A stretch of DNA of 36,746 nucleotides, from the NCBI GenBank assembly GCA_007132505.1, contig SLOM01000019.1:1-36746 (forward strand), given 5' to 3'. This document shows positions 1 to 7,986 of this stretch, piece by piece. Positions within the stretch are counted from its first letter, which is position 1; every line of letters begins with the position of its first letter. Under the pieces are notes generated by a model. That model was not told the DNA's origin. It searched no databases and saw only the letters and a list, made by a program, of their open reading frames with translations. The DNA is from Candidatus Sumerlaeota bacterium. Lineage in GTDB: Bacteria; Sumerlaeota; Sumerlaeia; SLMS01. The position numbers and the translations under genes were made by a program.

Positions 1-499
1 ACGTCTGGCTGGGTCCCACGGAGCCCAGCCGCCACCGCCCGTAAAACTGCCGGGCCAGCGGCCAGAACGAGGAGTCCGGATTGTATTCGATATAGGCTTC
101 CATGTCGTGGTAGGTGTAGAGTCGTTCGTCCAATGGTGCCCCCGTATTCCGCTTCATGAACGGGTCCATCATGTGGGGTTGGGTGACGTACGCCACCGGT
201 GTGGAGAGTGAGCGGCTGAGCACGCCACGGACGAACTCGCCTTGGATACGGTCGAACTCGGGGTCGCCGTAAAAATCAAAGTGCGCCATGCGCGGCACCC
301 TGTTATGGTCGGCAATGTAGCTTTGGATCCCCACCTCCAAGGTGCGCAAGTCGGACTCCACCCGGGCAACCTGCGAGGCCACAAGGGAGCGGGAGTAGTG
401 GACCGCCGCCAAGGTGGCCAGTATCCCGAGCGCGGCCACCACGATCAGCAATTCCAGCAGTGTCAGCGCCCCATCCCGCTGCGCCCCTCGACTCCACAT
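1..499 (-). CDS. Type IV prepilin-like / type II secretion pseudopilin, C-terminus outside window
   Basis: Reading from an ATG at 499-497 the frame is open to the window edge (166 residues, no stop). The N-terminus is short and basic (MWSRGAQRDGA), followed by the prepilin core LTLLELLIVVAALGILA, the usual N-terminal helix of type IV pilins and type II secretion pseudopilins. With the conserved Glu placed at +5, the residue before the cleavage point is Ala rather than the usual Gly. The rest has a short helix (VESDLRTLEVGIQSYIAD) and a globular region with phrases such as STPVAYVTQP, DPFMK and YTYHDMEAYIEY, a style common in abundant GspG-like proteins of poorly characterised phyla. A purine-rich AGGGGGA lies about 11 bases before the ATG. 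Such proteins are inserted in the inner membrane, cut and methylated by prepilin peptidase. Which system it belongs to cannot be told; no secretion ATPase is in view. Confidence 0.85.
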   Translation of the reverse strand, partial: MWSRGAQRDGALTLLELLIVVAALGILATLAAVHYSRSLVASQVARVESDLRTLEVGIQSYIADHNRVPRMAHFDFYGDPEFDRIQGEFVRGVLSRSLSTPVAYVTQPHMMDPFMKRNTGAPLDERLYTYHDMEAYIEYNPDSSFWPLARQFYGRWRLGSVGPSQT

Positions 500-554
500 G
501 GCACTCAGTTTCCCCCTAAAAACTCGGGATAAGGCCACCCCGCGCGGAGGCATT

Positions 555-560
555 TGTCAA
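555..560 (-). promoter_or_regulatory. Candidate -35 element upstream of the pseudopilin gene
   Basis: A perfect TTGACA (minus strand, 560-555) lies 56 bases before the pseudopilin ATG, in the gap after the exchanger gene. No good -10 hexamer follows at 16-18 bases, so only the -35 half is convincing. The following bases (AAATGC) resemble those after the TTGACA at 7950-7945. Confidence 0.25.
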
Positions 561-581
561 CCAGACCATGGGTGTGATGAA

Positions 582-613
582 CGAAAAATCCCCCCCGGTA
601 AAAGGCTTTACCG
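582..613 (-). terminator. Possible intrinsic terminator after the exchanger gene
   Basis: On the minus strand, a 7-bp stem CGGTAAA / TTTACCG with a 4-base loop (613-596) is followed by a G run and then five T (588-584). It lies 21 bases after the exchanger stop codon. The G run between stem and T tract is unusual, so termination strength is uncertain. Confidence 0.4.
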
Positions 614-633
614 CACTCCCCGCGCCCTCCCCG

Positions 634-1656
634 CTACTCCCTCAGCAGGACGTTCTGCGCGATGTAGCCAGCGTAGATCAGCAGCAGCAGCACTCCCGGC
701 CAGCGGGGGAAGGTGTCCTTCGCGAAATACACCGCCACGCGGAAAACCAACAGCACTCCGATCATCACCGGGAAGTGCAGGGAAAGGAACAACCCGTCCA
801 CCGCAAGCGGGGCGGCCGTGGCCGCGGCACCCGTGACGAAGAGCACGTTCAGGATGTCCGCTCCGATGATGTTGCCGACGAGGAGCGCCGGCTGCCCGCG
901 GGCGATGGCAGCGAGGGCCGTCACCAGCTCCGGGAGCGACGTGCCGAAGGCAATGAGCGTCGCCGCCAGCAGGGACGGCGGCACGCCCCAGCGCTCCGCC
1001 AGAACGCGCACGCACTGGATCATGATGTGGCTCGCCAACACCACGAGGATGATCCCGAGCGCCAGCAGCCCGAGCGCCTTCCACGGCGAGCCGGGGGCAT
1101 GGGCGGCCGCGGCTTCCGCCTCGAGTTCCTCCAAGGCTCCTTTGTGCTGCCGCGCCCAGTGGAGGGATACAATAATATAGCCTGCCAGCAATGCCAGAAA
1201 GGTGAATCCGATAAACCGGGGGATGATGCGTTCGCCCTCTGCCCCGCGGAAGAGTAGCGACACCACGACGAGCAACACCCCCGCGCCGAACTGAATCCAG
1301 CCGTGCCGGTTGAGCACGAACCGGTCCGCCGGGATGCGCGTCAGGACCAGCGCCAGGCCGAAGATCAGCCCCGTGTCGCAGATGATGCTGCCGACTGAAT
1401 TCCCGAGCGCCAGGTCCGGGAATCCGCGCCATGCAGACATGACGGAGACGGCCGCTTCGGGCGTGGTGGTGCCAATGCTGACGACCGTGGCGCCAACGAT
1501 GATTTTCGGAATGCCCGCGCGCTGGGAGAACGCCACCGCGCCGCCCACCAGCCAGTCCGCACCCTTCGCGACGGCCAGCACAGCCACGGCAAGAAGGAGG
1601 AGGAGCCAGCCGGTGGCGAGCCCCTCGAAAAGGTGTCCCGGAAGGAGATATTCCAC
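634..1656 (-). CDS. Sodium/calcium exchanger family (CaCA) membrane protein, YrbG-like
   Basis: A 340-residue, strongly hydrophobic protein with about ten membrane segments. It has the two inverted alpha-repeats that form the ion path in the CaCA superfamily. The first repeat contains [18 protein letters not shown] and later [16 protein letters not shown]; the second contains [14 protein letters not shown] and [14 protein letters not shown]. The GTxxPE motifs carry the cation-binding Glu. In the first repeat the usual GSN(I/V) is GSII, a mild departure that could alter ion preference. The start is a GTG at 1656, 21 bases after the stop of the upstream secreted-protein gene, so the two are probably cotranscribed. 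The expected role is exchange of Ca2+ (or another cation) for Na+ or H+ across the inner membrane; the real substrate cannot be read from sequence. Length matches YrbG-type bacterial members (about 320-360). Confidence 0.88.
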   Translation of the reverse strand: MEYLLPGHLFEGLATGWLLLLLAVAVLAVAKGADWLVGGAVAFSQRAGIPKIIVGATVVSIGTTTPEAAVSVMSAWRGFPDLALGNSVGSIICDTGLIFGLALVLTRIPADRFVLNRHGWIQFGAGVLLVVVSLLFRGAEGERIIPRFIGFTFLALLAGYIIVSLHWARQHKGALEELEAEAAAAHAPGSPWKALGLLALGIILVVLASHIMIQCVRVLAERWGVPPSLLAATLIAFGTSLPELVTALAAIARGQPALLVGNIIGADILNVLFVTGAAATAAPLAVDGLFLSLHFPVMIGVLLVFRVAVYFAKDTFPRWPGVLLLLIYAGYIAQNVLLRE

Positions 1657-1677
1657 GGGCGGTTCCGGGGCCCGCCC

Positions 1678-3465
1678 TTACTGCGACGGAAGGAAAATGT
1701 CCGCGGCGTCCCAGACACCGTCGTCGTTCCGGTCGCCCATGAAGAAGCGCTCGTCAATGGGGAGCGGCCGGATGCCAAGGAGGGTGTCTATTATTTCCAC
1801 GCGGGGGACGAAGTCCGGCGGTGGTGTCAACGTCGGGTCCGGAGTGGGCGTCGGACCCGGAGTCGGGAAAGGCGTGGGTGAGGGAGTCGGCGTGGGTGTT
1901 GGGGTTGGAGTAGGCGTCGGAGTGGGTGGACGGGGTGTTGGTGTCGGAGTCGGCGTGGGCGTTGGCTCCGGCGTGGGGGTGGGTGTCGGTGTTGGAGTCG
2001 GGGTGGGCGTCGGCGTGGGTGTCGGTGTTGGCGTGGGTGGCGGCGTTGGCGTCGGAGTTGGGGTTGGAGTGGGTGTGGGCGTGGGTGCCGGTGTGGGTGT
2101 GGGCTCGGGCAGGCCGGATTCGTTGAGGACGCGGAGCATGTCATCGCGCTGATAGACGGTGCGCACGCGCGGCGTTCCGGCCTCGGTATTGGCGAGGAAC
2201 TTCGGTCCCTCCAAGGCGATGAGCCCTGGGGTAAAGGTCCTCGTGCCCTGGTCCGTGAAGGGCGAGATGGGGCGTGGCGTGCCGGGCGAGCCGAGATTGA
2301 ACTCGGGGGAGAGACCGCCCGTGTTGCGCCCGAGGCGGAGAATATTCCCCAGAAGATCGAGCGCCCCGACCGTCACCCGCTTCCCGTAACGGTCGGCCAC
2401 CACGGTGTCCCTCTCCACGGTGATGGAGGGCCGCTCCGGTGAGGTGGTGGTCACGACGGAGCTGACGGTTTCCGTTCGGAACTGACCGTCAGGCCGGAGG
2501 TGAAACTGCATGTAGGTGATGGGTCCGGGACTGCCCTGCGTGACGCGCCGGAAAGCCACATGACCGACGAATCCATTCGGCAATCCAAAGACACTCTGCA
2601 CCTTCAGGGCCGGGAAGATACCTCCCTGCCCTTCGGTGGTGAGCTGGCGCGGGGCGCCGAAGATGATGCTGGTGGGGGTGCCGCCTTCGGAGAGAATGGC
2701 GTAGAGCTGGTTGTTTCGCTCGTACACGATGGCCCCTTGGGCACGGGGCAGGGCGCCGGCGCTGGGGGGGAAACTCTCCGTCAGGTCGAAAGTGAGATTG
2801 ATGTGCCCCGTGGCAGTCTCGTTCGTCAGATTGACGCGGGAGAAGGTGCCGCTTGTGCCGCCACCCTGCGGGCCGGTCAGCAGGTGGACCTCCGTGTCGT
2901 TGCGGGTGGTGGCGGTGTGATTGCCGACGAAGGCAATATAGGGGCGCGGGTTGCTCTCGCCGTGAAGGCGCACGGCGGCGATCTTCGGGAAAGCGGCAAA
3001 CGTAATCGCATCCGGGGAGACGCGGCGGGCGCCGAGCACGTTGGTGCCGCTGACCCGGGCGTAGAAGACACCATCCACCGTTTGTCCCTGCCGGGTCCAG
3101 CCGCCGATCCATGTAATGTGGGCGTTGCCGGCACGGTCCACAAAGACATCGGGGGCGGCGGGAGTGGCCGGACCCACGGGGCTGACGGGGATACCGTCAA
3201 TGAAGGTGCTCGAGCCGGGGGCCGTTTCGCGGGTGTAATACACGCGCGTGTTGTTGCTGGCGTCGCGCTTGAGATAGACGGCGTGGAGCCGGCCGGCGTC
3301 CCCTCCCCATCGCTGGGCGAAGACGGCGTGCTTGCCGGAGCCGGGGAGGACCCCGGTGTCCATCTCGACACTTTCCGGGTTGAAGGAGATGGCTGCGGCC
3401 GGTGTGGCGGCCAGGAGGGCCACCAAGGTGAAGAGAATTGCCGCAAGGCTGTGTCCGAGTTTCAT
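1678..3465 (-). CDS. Secreted propeller-like protein with Pro-Thr linker and dockerin-like C-terminus
   Basis: The start is the ATG at 3465, with AAGGA 11 bases upstream and a clear signal peptide ([20 protein letters not shown], then TPAAA). This gives 595 residues. Residues about 25-450 are rich in beta-strand phrases such as [19 protein letters not shown] and [10 protein letters not shown], which recall blades of sialidase/BNR-like beta-propellers; I cannot name a family. A linker of about 97 residues follows, almost pure Pro-Thr. The last 43 residues end with [16 protein letters not shown], whose D-x-N-x-D-G-x6-D spacing matches a dockerin type I / EF-hand-like calcium loop (one copy, where true dockerins have two). 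The architecture is that of an exported, possibly surface-displayed protein whose tail may anchor or stabilise it. The substrate is unknown. It is probably cotranscribed with the exchanger downstream. Confidence 0.75.
   Translation of the reverse strand: MKLGHSLAAILFTLVALLAATPAAAISFNPESVEMDTGVLPGSGKHAVFAQRWGGDAGRLHAVYLKRDASNNTRVYYTRETAPGSSTFIDGIPVSPVGPATPAAPDVFVDRAGNAHITWIGGWTRQGQTVDGVFYARVSGTNVLGARRVSPDAITFAAFPKIAAVRLHGESNPRPYIAFVGNHTATTRNDTEVHLLTGPQGGGTSGTFSRVNLTNETATGHINLTFDLTESFPPSAGALPRAQGAIVYERNNQLYAILSEGGTPTSIIFGAPRQLTTEGQGGIFPALKVQSVFGLPNGFVGHVAFRRVTQGSPGPITYMQFHLRPDGQFRTETVSSVVTTTSPERPSITVERDTVVADRYGKRVTVGALDLLGNILRLGRNTGGLSPEFNLGSPGTPRPISPFTDQGTRTFTPGLIALEGPKFLANTEAGTPRVRTVYQRDDMLRVLNESGLPEPTPTPAPTPTPTPTPTPTPTPPPTPTPTPTPTPTPTPTPTPTPTPEPTPTPTPTPTPRPPTPTPTPTPTPTPTPSPTPFPTPGPTPTPDPTLTPPPDFVPRVEIIDTLLGIRPLPIDERFFMGDRNDDGVWDAADIFLPSQ
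1821..2112 (-). repeat. Hexanucleotide tandem repeat coding for a Pro-Thr linker
   Basis: About 290 bp of degenerate six-base units (GTNGGN on the plus strand, NCCNAC on the minus strand) code for about 97 residues of alternating Pro and Thr, interrupted by single Ala, Glu, Arg, Ser, Phe, Gly, Asp and Leu and a few Pro-Pro steps. Because the unit is six bases, slippage adds or removes Pro-Thr pairs without shifting frame, so this is linker-length variation and not an on/off switch. The plus strand reads as Gly-Val repeats, which is only its shadow. Confidence 0.9.
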
Positions 3466-3886
3466 TGCTTGCCGGTCCTTCGTCCGCGCGGGCGGAGTGT
3501 GATGTCTCTGCGGCACAAGAGGGTCGGTGACGCTTGCACCGTGGGAAGGGGGGCGCTGCCGCACTCAATGCGGCCCTGTTGGAAAGCCTATGCCGCCCCG
3601 GCCTTCTGTCCAACAATAAGTCGGCCAGTTTCCGGCTGGAATCAACCTGATTCGGGCCAATTCTGCGGCCCGGCCCGGGGGTGTCAGGGAGCCCGCCGTC
3701 AGGGCGGGAATACGGAGGAGAGCCGGAGAGGCCGGGGGTGGGCTTTTTCTTTGCGTCCCGCCTTTCCTTGACCGGGCAAGGGAACGGCCCGAGAGTCGGG
3801 CAAGTGTACGGTCGCACGTCCCCGCAGGGATGCAGACCCGTTCCCTTCAGCCTCCCTATCTCCCTTTTGCGAGGAGGTCTCCCGCC
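3466..3886. other. Divergent intergenic region, 421 bp, no gene seen
   Basis: This lies between the start of the secreted-protein gene (minus) and yceD (plus) and should hold both promoters. I see an inverted repeat GAATCA-ACC-TGATTC at 3639-3653, which could be an operator, and a hairpin CCCGCC-GTCAG-GGCGGG at 3692-3708. There is a T-rich run (CTTTTTCTTT) near 3747-3756 on the plus strand, but no clean terminator stem directly before it. On the plus strand TTGACC lies at about 3769-3774 without a good -10 partner. None of these is strong enough for a firm promoter call. Confidence 0.4.
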
Positions 3887-4480
3887 ATGAAGCCCACCCT
3901 GACAGGATTCAAGATCGAAGCCGAGCGGCTGCGCCACGGCCCGATGGAGTATGTGCTGGCGGAGGACCCGAAGGTTTTCGACCTCCAGAATGATCCGGAG
4001 TACCGGTTCGACGATCTGGTGCGCGGCACCATCAAGGCCCAGATGGTCGGTTCGGACACGGTGCTGCTCACCGGAGACATCCAGACGGTGGCCGCGGCAC
4101 CCTGCGCCCGCTGCCTGGAGAGCCTGCGGCTGACGCTGCGCGCAGACGTCAACGTCGCGTTCATGACGGACGAGCGCCTCCTCGACCCCGTCGCCTACCC
4201 CGAGCTGCACGAGGACCCGGTGTACTGGTTCGACGGGGAGATGGTGTATCCGGCCGAGGCGCTGCGCGAGCTGCTGCTCCTCGAGCTGCCCACCGTCCCG
4301 GCCTGCGAGCTGGAACCCGGCGACATCTGTCCCATCCGCAATGCCAAGGTGGGGCCGATGACCTTCGGGCCTGCCTCCCCCGCAGGGAAGCTCTCCACTG
4401 GAGAGGAGGACATGGAGGACGACCAGTCCCTGAAGGGCCAGCTCCGCCGGCTGCGGGGGCAACTGGACGGCCGGGAGTGA
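3887..4480 (+). CDS. yceD: YceD / DUF177 family protein
   Basis: A 197-residue protein with a near-perfect ribosome binding site (GAGGAGGT at 3871-3878, eight bases before the ATG). It has the DUF177 signature: a mid-protein PCARCLE motif after a beta-rich stretch (VLLTGDIQTVAAA), then an acidic region and DPVYWFDGEMVYPAEALRE, equivalent to the conserved segment before the second cysteine cluster. The second cluster is reduced (ACELEPGDICP). YceD proteins are linked to 23S rRNA maturation and ribosome assembly, and in many bacteria the gene lies directly before rpmF (ribosomal protein L32). No rpmF is present here; the next gene codes for an FlbD-like protein. The last 30 residues form a charged helix ending QLRRLRGQLDGRE. 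The family is well supported; the molecular role is taken from family knowledge. Confidence 0.8.
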   Translation: MKPTLTGFKIEAERLRHGPMEYVLAEDPKVFDLQNDPEYRFDDLVRGTIKAQMVGSDTVLLTGDIQTVAAAPCARCLESLRLTLRADVNVAFMTDERLLDPVAYPELHEDPVYWFDGEMVYPAEALRELLLLELPTVPACELEPGDICPIRNAKVGPMTFGPASPAGKLSTGEEDMEDDQSLKGQLRRLRGQLDGRE

Positions 4481-4626
4481 GCCATTCCGGCGCACCCCGT
4501 GCCGGGTTGACTCTGACAGCGCAGAACAAGGTGTCCGGGCCGGAAAACCCCGGCAGGTTTCCCTTGATTGTCTGGCGCACGGTGGCCGAGCCTCCCCACA
4601 GTGCTCCCAGCAAAGGGGATAACCCT

Positions 4627-4872
4627 ATGTTTCTCAAACTGACGGACAACGACTCCGGTGCCGACGTCTATCTCAACCCGGCGCACGTGACCCGCTTTCT
4701 GGCCAATCCGAGCGGAGAGGGGACGCTGATCTACATGTCCTCGGACTCCGCCCTTGCCGCCGCGGGCGAAGCGCAGATGATTGTCGTTCACGAGCCCGCT
4801 GAAGAAGTTTTCCGGATCATTACCCGTCAGGAGAAGGGTCCGTCGCGCAGTCCGGCGCGCGGGCTGCTCTGA
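4627..4872 (+). CDS. Small FlbD-like protein
   Basis: An 81-residue protein starting at the ATG at 4627, with AAAGGGG about ten bases upstream. The pattern is like FlbD: MFLKLTD, then VYLNPAHVTRF, a turn, a strand (GTLIYMSS), then MIVVHEPAEEVFRII. FlbD proteins have the same order (hydrophobic start, YLNP, final ES-xEEV-xxI) and are usually coded beside flagellar genes, but no flagellar gene is in view, so this is probably an orphan member of that fold. It follows yceD after 146 bases and runs convergently into the glycosyltransferase gene. A longer reading from a GTG at 4477 is possible but lacks a ribosome binding site and has no conserved-looking sequence, so I reject it. Function unknown. 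Confidence 0.6.
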   Translation: MFLKLTDNDSGADVYLNPAHVTRFLANPSGEGTLIYMSSDSALAAAGEAQMIVVHEPAEEVFRIITRQEKGPSRSPARGLL

Positions 4873-4896
4873 GGCCGGGACCCTCAGGGACGCGGG

Positions 4897-7752
4897 CTAT
4901 TCCTCCGTAACCCAAACCTGATAGAGCAACAGCCCGACGCGGCGTGTGTCGGTTGAATCCTCGTAGTAGTCCGAGACCTGCTCGAGCGGCTGATGCAGCC
5001 GCAATACGGGGAATGTTAGCCAGTCCGGCACTTCCAGCGGGAGTTCGAGGGTGAAGAAACCGCGTGGTGATTCGGTTACGGTGCGGGTGTCCTCCCCATA
5101 GAGCTCCACCTTGAGGAGCTGGTCCTCCGGCGCATCGAAGAAGCGGAAGCCACGAAGGTGAAGGGTGTAGCTCCCTTCGAGCAGGGGCCGGTCCAGTTCG
5201 ATGGTGGCGATTTCGGAATGGGTCCATCGCCAGGGTACACCGTCATCGCCCATCTCCAGCACTCCCCAGCCTTCGGTGCGTTGGAAAAACTGGGGTGACT
5301 GCGCGGAGCGGGCGCCTTCGGGCCTTTCCGGGGCAACAAGTCCCTCCCATTCCTCCAGCATCTCCCACTCGTTGCCGCCGCGGTTGAGCAGGGCGGCTTC
5401 GCGGGTGCGGATTTCCTCGTCCCAGAAAGCCACGGCGTCCTCGTGGAAGCCGAGTGATTCTAGGAACTCCAGTTCCTCGCGGGCTTGCGCGATACGCCCG
5501 TAGATGAGCAACGGCCGCAGGCGGAACCATGCCTGCGCGGGGAGCATGTTCGTGATGACGGGCGCGTAGGCGTCCTTGTCCGAGCTGAGGAACTCCAGGA
5601 AATCGCGGCTTCGGGCGGTGATGGAATCCACCGCGGCGTGGTGTTCACTGAATGCGCGGTAGTCGTTGCGCTCGATTTCCATGGCTTCCAGCCGGGTGGG
5701 CAGGTGCAGGGGGTTCGACCGCAGAGCGGGACCGAGTGCGTCGCGGACGCGCGAGGTGCTCATGCCTCCGAGCGTTTCCTTCTGCACGCGGTACCAGTTC
5801 TGGCGCCAGCGCGGTCCGGCCAAGCGCCTGCGCAGCTCCCTGGCGAATTCGGTGCGGGCTTCGAGGCTGGCCTCGAGAAAGAGGGCATGAAGGCTCTCCG
5901 GTGGGGGGTCCCTGGGTTCCAGGGAACGGCCAATCCAGTGATTGCGTTCGGGCGAGTGACGCGGCGCGTAGCGCGTCCAGACGTCGAGGGTGGCGCGCGG
6001 AAAGCGGGACTCCAGCTCCTTGGATTCTGAGTCCGCGTCGCCGAGGCGTCCCTCCGCGAGCAATCCGCGCAAGACCATGAGCTCCTGCAGGCCACGCAAC
6101 AATTCCTCCCCGGCATCGTAGCGGGCCAGAGCGTCCGCGGCGATCAGATCATGCCGGCCCACCGCATGGTGCTCCCGCATGTCTGACATCCACTGGAGGC
6201 GCTCCTCCTTCTGCGGGAATCCGAGCAGAAGAAGGATGCCGCTCCACGCAAGGAGGTAGAGGACGGTCACGCCCATGACGACACCACCAAGGGCCGCGGT
6301 GCGGAAGAGCCGGTGAATCGCAAGCGCAAGCAGGACGGACCCAAGAGTCCCGATCGCGAAGAGGACAATGACCGTGACCGGCCCGTCCACGGCGGCCGGA
6401 TGGGCAAACAGGTCCGAGGTGAACCACCGTCCCGGAAGGAACCAGCGCCAGCCCAGCACGTCCCAGTTTCCGAAATCCCAGTAAAGGGTGCGGCCCGGAA
6501 CGCTCGGGTAGTAGAGCGGCTCCCAAGAAGCACGGAACAGCTCCCGCATATTCAGCCAGACCAGCACACCACCCGCCGCGCAGACAGTGGCAAACACCCG
6601 CCGCGAGAGATATGCGGAGACCTGCGCGGCCGGAATAAGCAGAACCGCGTAAAGCCCGACGAACCGCCGGTTGCCGAAACCACCACCAGCCCACCAGTCC
6701 CCGGGCAGGGAGTTCATGACGACGAAGAGCAACACCACGAGGAGCGCCGGCACCGCCCAAGGCTGGCGCTTACGGATGCAGAACCCGAGCGCCACGAGCG
6801 GCGCCATGACGATCGGATGCGTGAAAATCCAGCCGTTCAACGGGCTAAAAAGAACGCGGTGCAACCGCGCCCACTCCCACACGAAGAAACCACTCCCCTG
6901 CGGGATGGTGATCCACGAGCCGAATACGGCCTTCCACAGGGCAAACTGGGGCAGAGCGAAGAGGAAGGCCGCCGCCCCCGCTGCCGCAAGTTCCACGAAA
7001 CGTCCCTGCGTGATGCCGTGACGGCGTATCACCACGAACCAGGCCGTGAGCGGGAAGACCGCCGCCAGCAGGTCCTGCCAGCGCATCAGAAACGCCAACC
7101 CCACCATCGCCCCCGCCATCAGGGCCCGCCAGAGGCCGGGAGACTCCGCATAACGCAACGACGTCAGCACTACGAAGGCCACCGCAGCGAAGGAGAATCC
7201 GTGGGACATCAGCGGTGAGTCCCACGTATAGTAGGAGAGGTTTGTGCCGAGGAAGAGTAGCAGGCAGAGGGCCGTGGCGCGCCACTGCGTGGTCCAGCGG
7301 CGGGCCACCGACCAGGCGGCGATCAGGCCGAGCAGGACGGCAGTCCAGCACGCCGCACTTGCGAAGAAACGGTAAAGGTACGTGTAGCGGTCGTGATCAC
7401 CAAGCCGGCCCACGGTGATCGCGTCGAGCGCCTGCCCGAAGAGGAGCAGCGGGGACATGACGAGGCTCGGGCCGATGGAGAAGGGAACGTCCAGACCCCT
7501 GTCGCTGAAGAGGAGAAAGACGCGGCCGATGCGGGTTTCGTAATCTCCGCGCGATTCGAGCAGGGTCCGCGAGAAATCGAGCGATCCATCCCAGATGGGG
7601 GCCACGGTCTGGGCGTAGTAGAGCGGCTCGTCCGATCCGCCACCGGGCCAGGCGGCCGCCCGCAGCAGCAGAAGGGCGAAGTACACCCCCACAAGGAGGA
7701 GCAGCGGGGCGTCTGGAATGCGCAGGTGGGGAATCAGTTGGCGGAGGTTCAT
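4897..7752 (-). CDS. GT-C (ArnT/PMT-like) glycosyltransferase with very long C-terminal extension
   Basis: A 951-residue protein starting at the ATG at 7752; a TTG nine bases upstream is the alternative. Residues about 1-510 carry 11-13 membrane helices. The first periplasmic loop has the acidic motif SDEPLYYAQT, matching the Asp-Glu pair that GT-C enzymes of the ArnT/PMT kind use to bind the acceptor and metal. Later features such as PGDWWAGGGFGNRRF are typical of the group. These enzymes transfer a sugar from a polyprenyl-phosphate carrier to lipid or protein outside the inner membrane. The last 430 residues are soluble: first helical (about 520-800, helix pairs such as AQAREELEFLESLGFHED), then a beta-rich end (YTLHLRGFRFF, LLKVELYGED) that resembles a carbohydrate-binding or sandwich domain. 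No Shine-Dalgarno is obvious. The transcript probably includes the structured RNA at 7819-7914. Confidence 0.75.
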   Translation of the reverse strand: MNLRQLIPHLRIPDAPLLLLVGVYFALLLLRAAAWPGGGSDEPLYYAQTVAPIWDGSLDFSRTLLESRGDYETRIGRVFLLFSDRGLDVPFSIGPSLVMSPLLLFGQALDAITVGRLGDHDRYTYLYRFFASAACWTAVLLGLIAAWSVARRWTTQWRATALCLLLFLGTNLSYYTWDSPLMSHGFSFAAVAFVVLTSLRYAESPGLWRALMAGAMVGLAFLMRWQDLLAAVFPLTAWFVVIRRHGITQGRFVELAAAGAAAFLFALPQFALWKAVFGSWITIPQGSGFFVWEWARLHRVLFSPLNGWIFTHPIVMAPLVALGFCIRKRQPWAVPALLVVLLFVVMNSLPGDWWAGGGFGNRRFVGLYAVLLIPAAQVSAYLSRRVFATVCAAGGVLVWLNMRELFRASWEPLYYPSVPGRTLYWDFGNWDVLGWRWFLPGRWFTSDLFAHPAAVDGPVTVIVLFAIGTLGSVLLALAIHRLFRTAALGGVVMGVTVLYLLAWSGILLLLGFPQKEERLQWMSDMREHHAVGRHDLIAADALARYDAGEELLRGLQELMVLRGLLAEGRLGDADSESKELESRFPRATLDVWTRYAPRHSPERNHWIGRSLEPRDPPPESLHALFLEASLEARTEFARELRRRLAGPRWRQNWYRVQKETLGGMSTSRVRDALGPALRSNPLHLPTRLEAMEIERNDYRAFSEHHAAVDSITARSRDFLEFLSSDKDAYAPVITNMLPAQAWFRLRPLLIYGRIAQAREELEFLESLGFHEDAVAFWDEEIRTREAALLNRGGNEWEMLEEWEGLVAPERPEGARSAQSPQFFQRTEGWGVLEMGDDGVPWRWTHSEIATIELDRPLLEGSYTLHLRGFRFFDAPEDQLLKVELYGEDTRTVTESPRGFFTLELPLEVPDWLTFPVLRLHQPLEQVSDYYEDSTDTRRVGLLLYQVWVTEE

Positions 7753-7818
7753 CGCCGCCAACCGGCGTCATATGATGTCATGGAACGGGATGTAGAGGGA
7801 CGGGGTGGGACAAAAGCA

Positions 7819-7914
7819 AGGATGAGGTGCCGTAGCCCCTGGACCCAAGCCAGGAATCTCTTCCGGCAAGGGATTGCAACATTGCGTCGCAGAGGGCTCG
7901 CCGCACCTCATCCT
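7819..7914 (-). ncRNA. Candidate structured RNA, about 96 nt (small RNA or leader)
   Basis: Read on the minus strand, the ends form a perfect 12-bp stem: AGGATGAGGTGC (7914-7903) with GCACCTCATCCT (7830-7819). Inside are a 5-bp helix AGCCC/GGGCT (7898-7894 with 7838-7834), a hairpin TGCGAC-GCAAT-GTTGCA (7891-7875), and a hairpin at 7872-7844 built of CCC/GGG, an internal TT/TT loop, GCC/GGC, one bulged T, GGAA/TTCC and a GAGA (GNRA) tetraloop. The stem is followed by TGCTTTTG. A TTGACA promoter just upstream (7919-7950) would start transcription within a few bases of the 5' arm. It could be an independent small RNA or a regulatory leader of the glycosyltransferase gene 67 bases downstream. 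I do not recognise an SRP, tmRNA, 6S or known riboswitch core. The fold is by hand. Confidence 0.5.
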
Positions 7915-7918
7915 CGTG

Positions 7919-7950
7919 TTAATAGCATCCAATCGGGCCGCGTTTGTCAA
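7919..7950 (-). promoter_or_regulatory. Candidate sigma-70 type promoter for the structured RNA / glycosyltransferase
   Basis: On the minus strand a perfect TTGACA (7950-7945) is followed 20 bases later by TATTAA (7924-7919), which is preceded by TGC, an extended -10 arrangement. Spacing is longer than the ideal 17. The predicted start near 7912 coincides with the 5' arm of the 12-bp stem, which supports both calls. Confidence 0.45.
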
Positions 7951-7986
7951 GGCTCGCCGCGCGCGGGACCGATTGGGGGAGGGCTC

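Noticed and set aside
1821-2112. CRISPR-like array
   Set aside because: The periodicity is six bases, without spacers, and codes for Pro-Thr.
1310-2152. Gly-Val repeat protein on the plus strand
   Set aside because: It is the complement of the Pro-Thr linker and exchanger start; no start signal, and the minus frame has a signal peptide and domain order.
3690-3757. Possible attenuator or riboswitch before yceD
   Set aside because: A hairpin and a T run are present, but the stem nearest the T run is only about four base pairs and no known riboswitch core is visible.
4477-4626. GTG-initiated extension of the FlbD-like gene
   Set aside because: No ribosome binding site at 4477 and the added 50 residues look non-conserved; the ATG at 4627 has a better signal.
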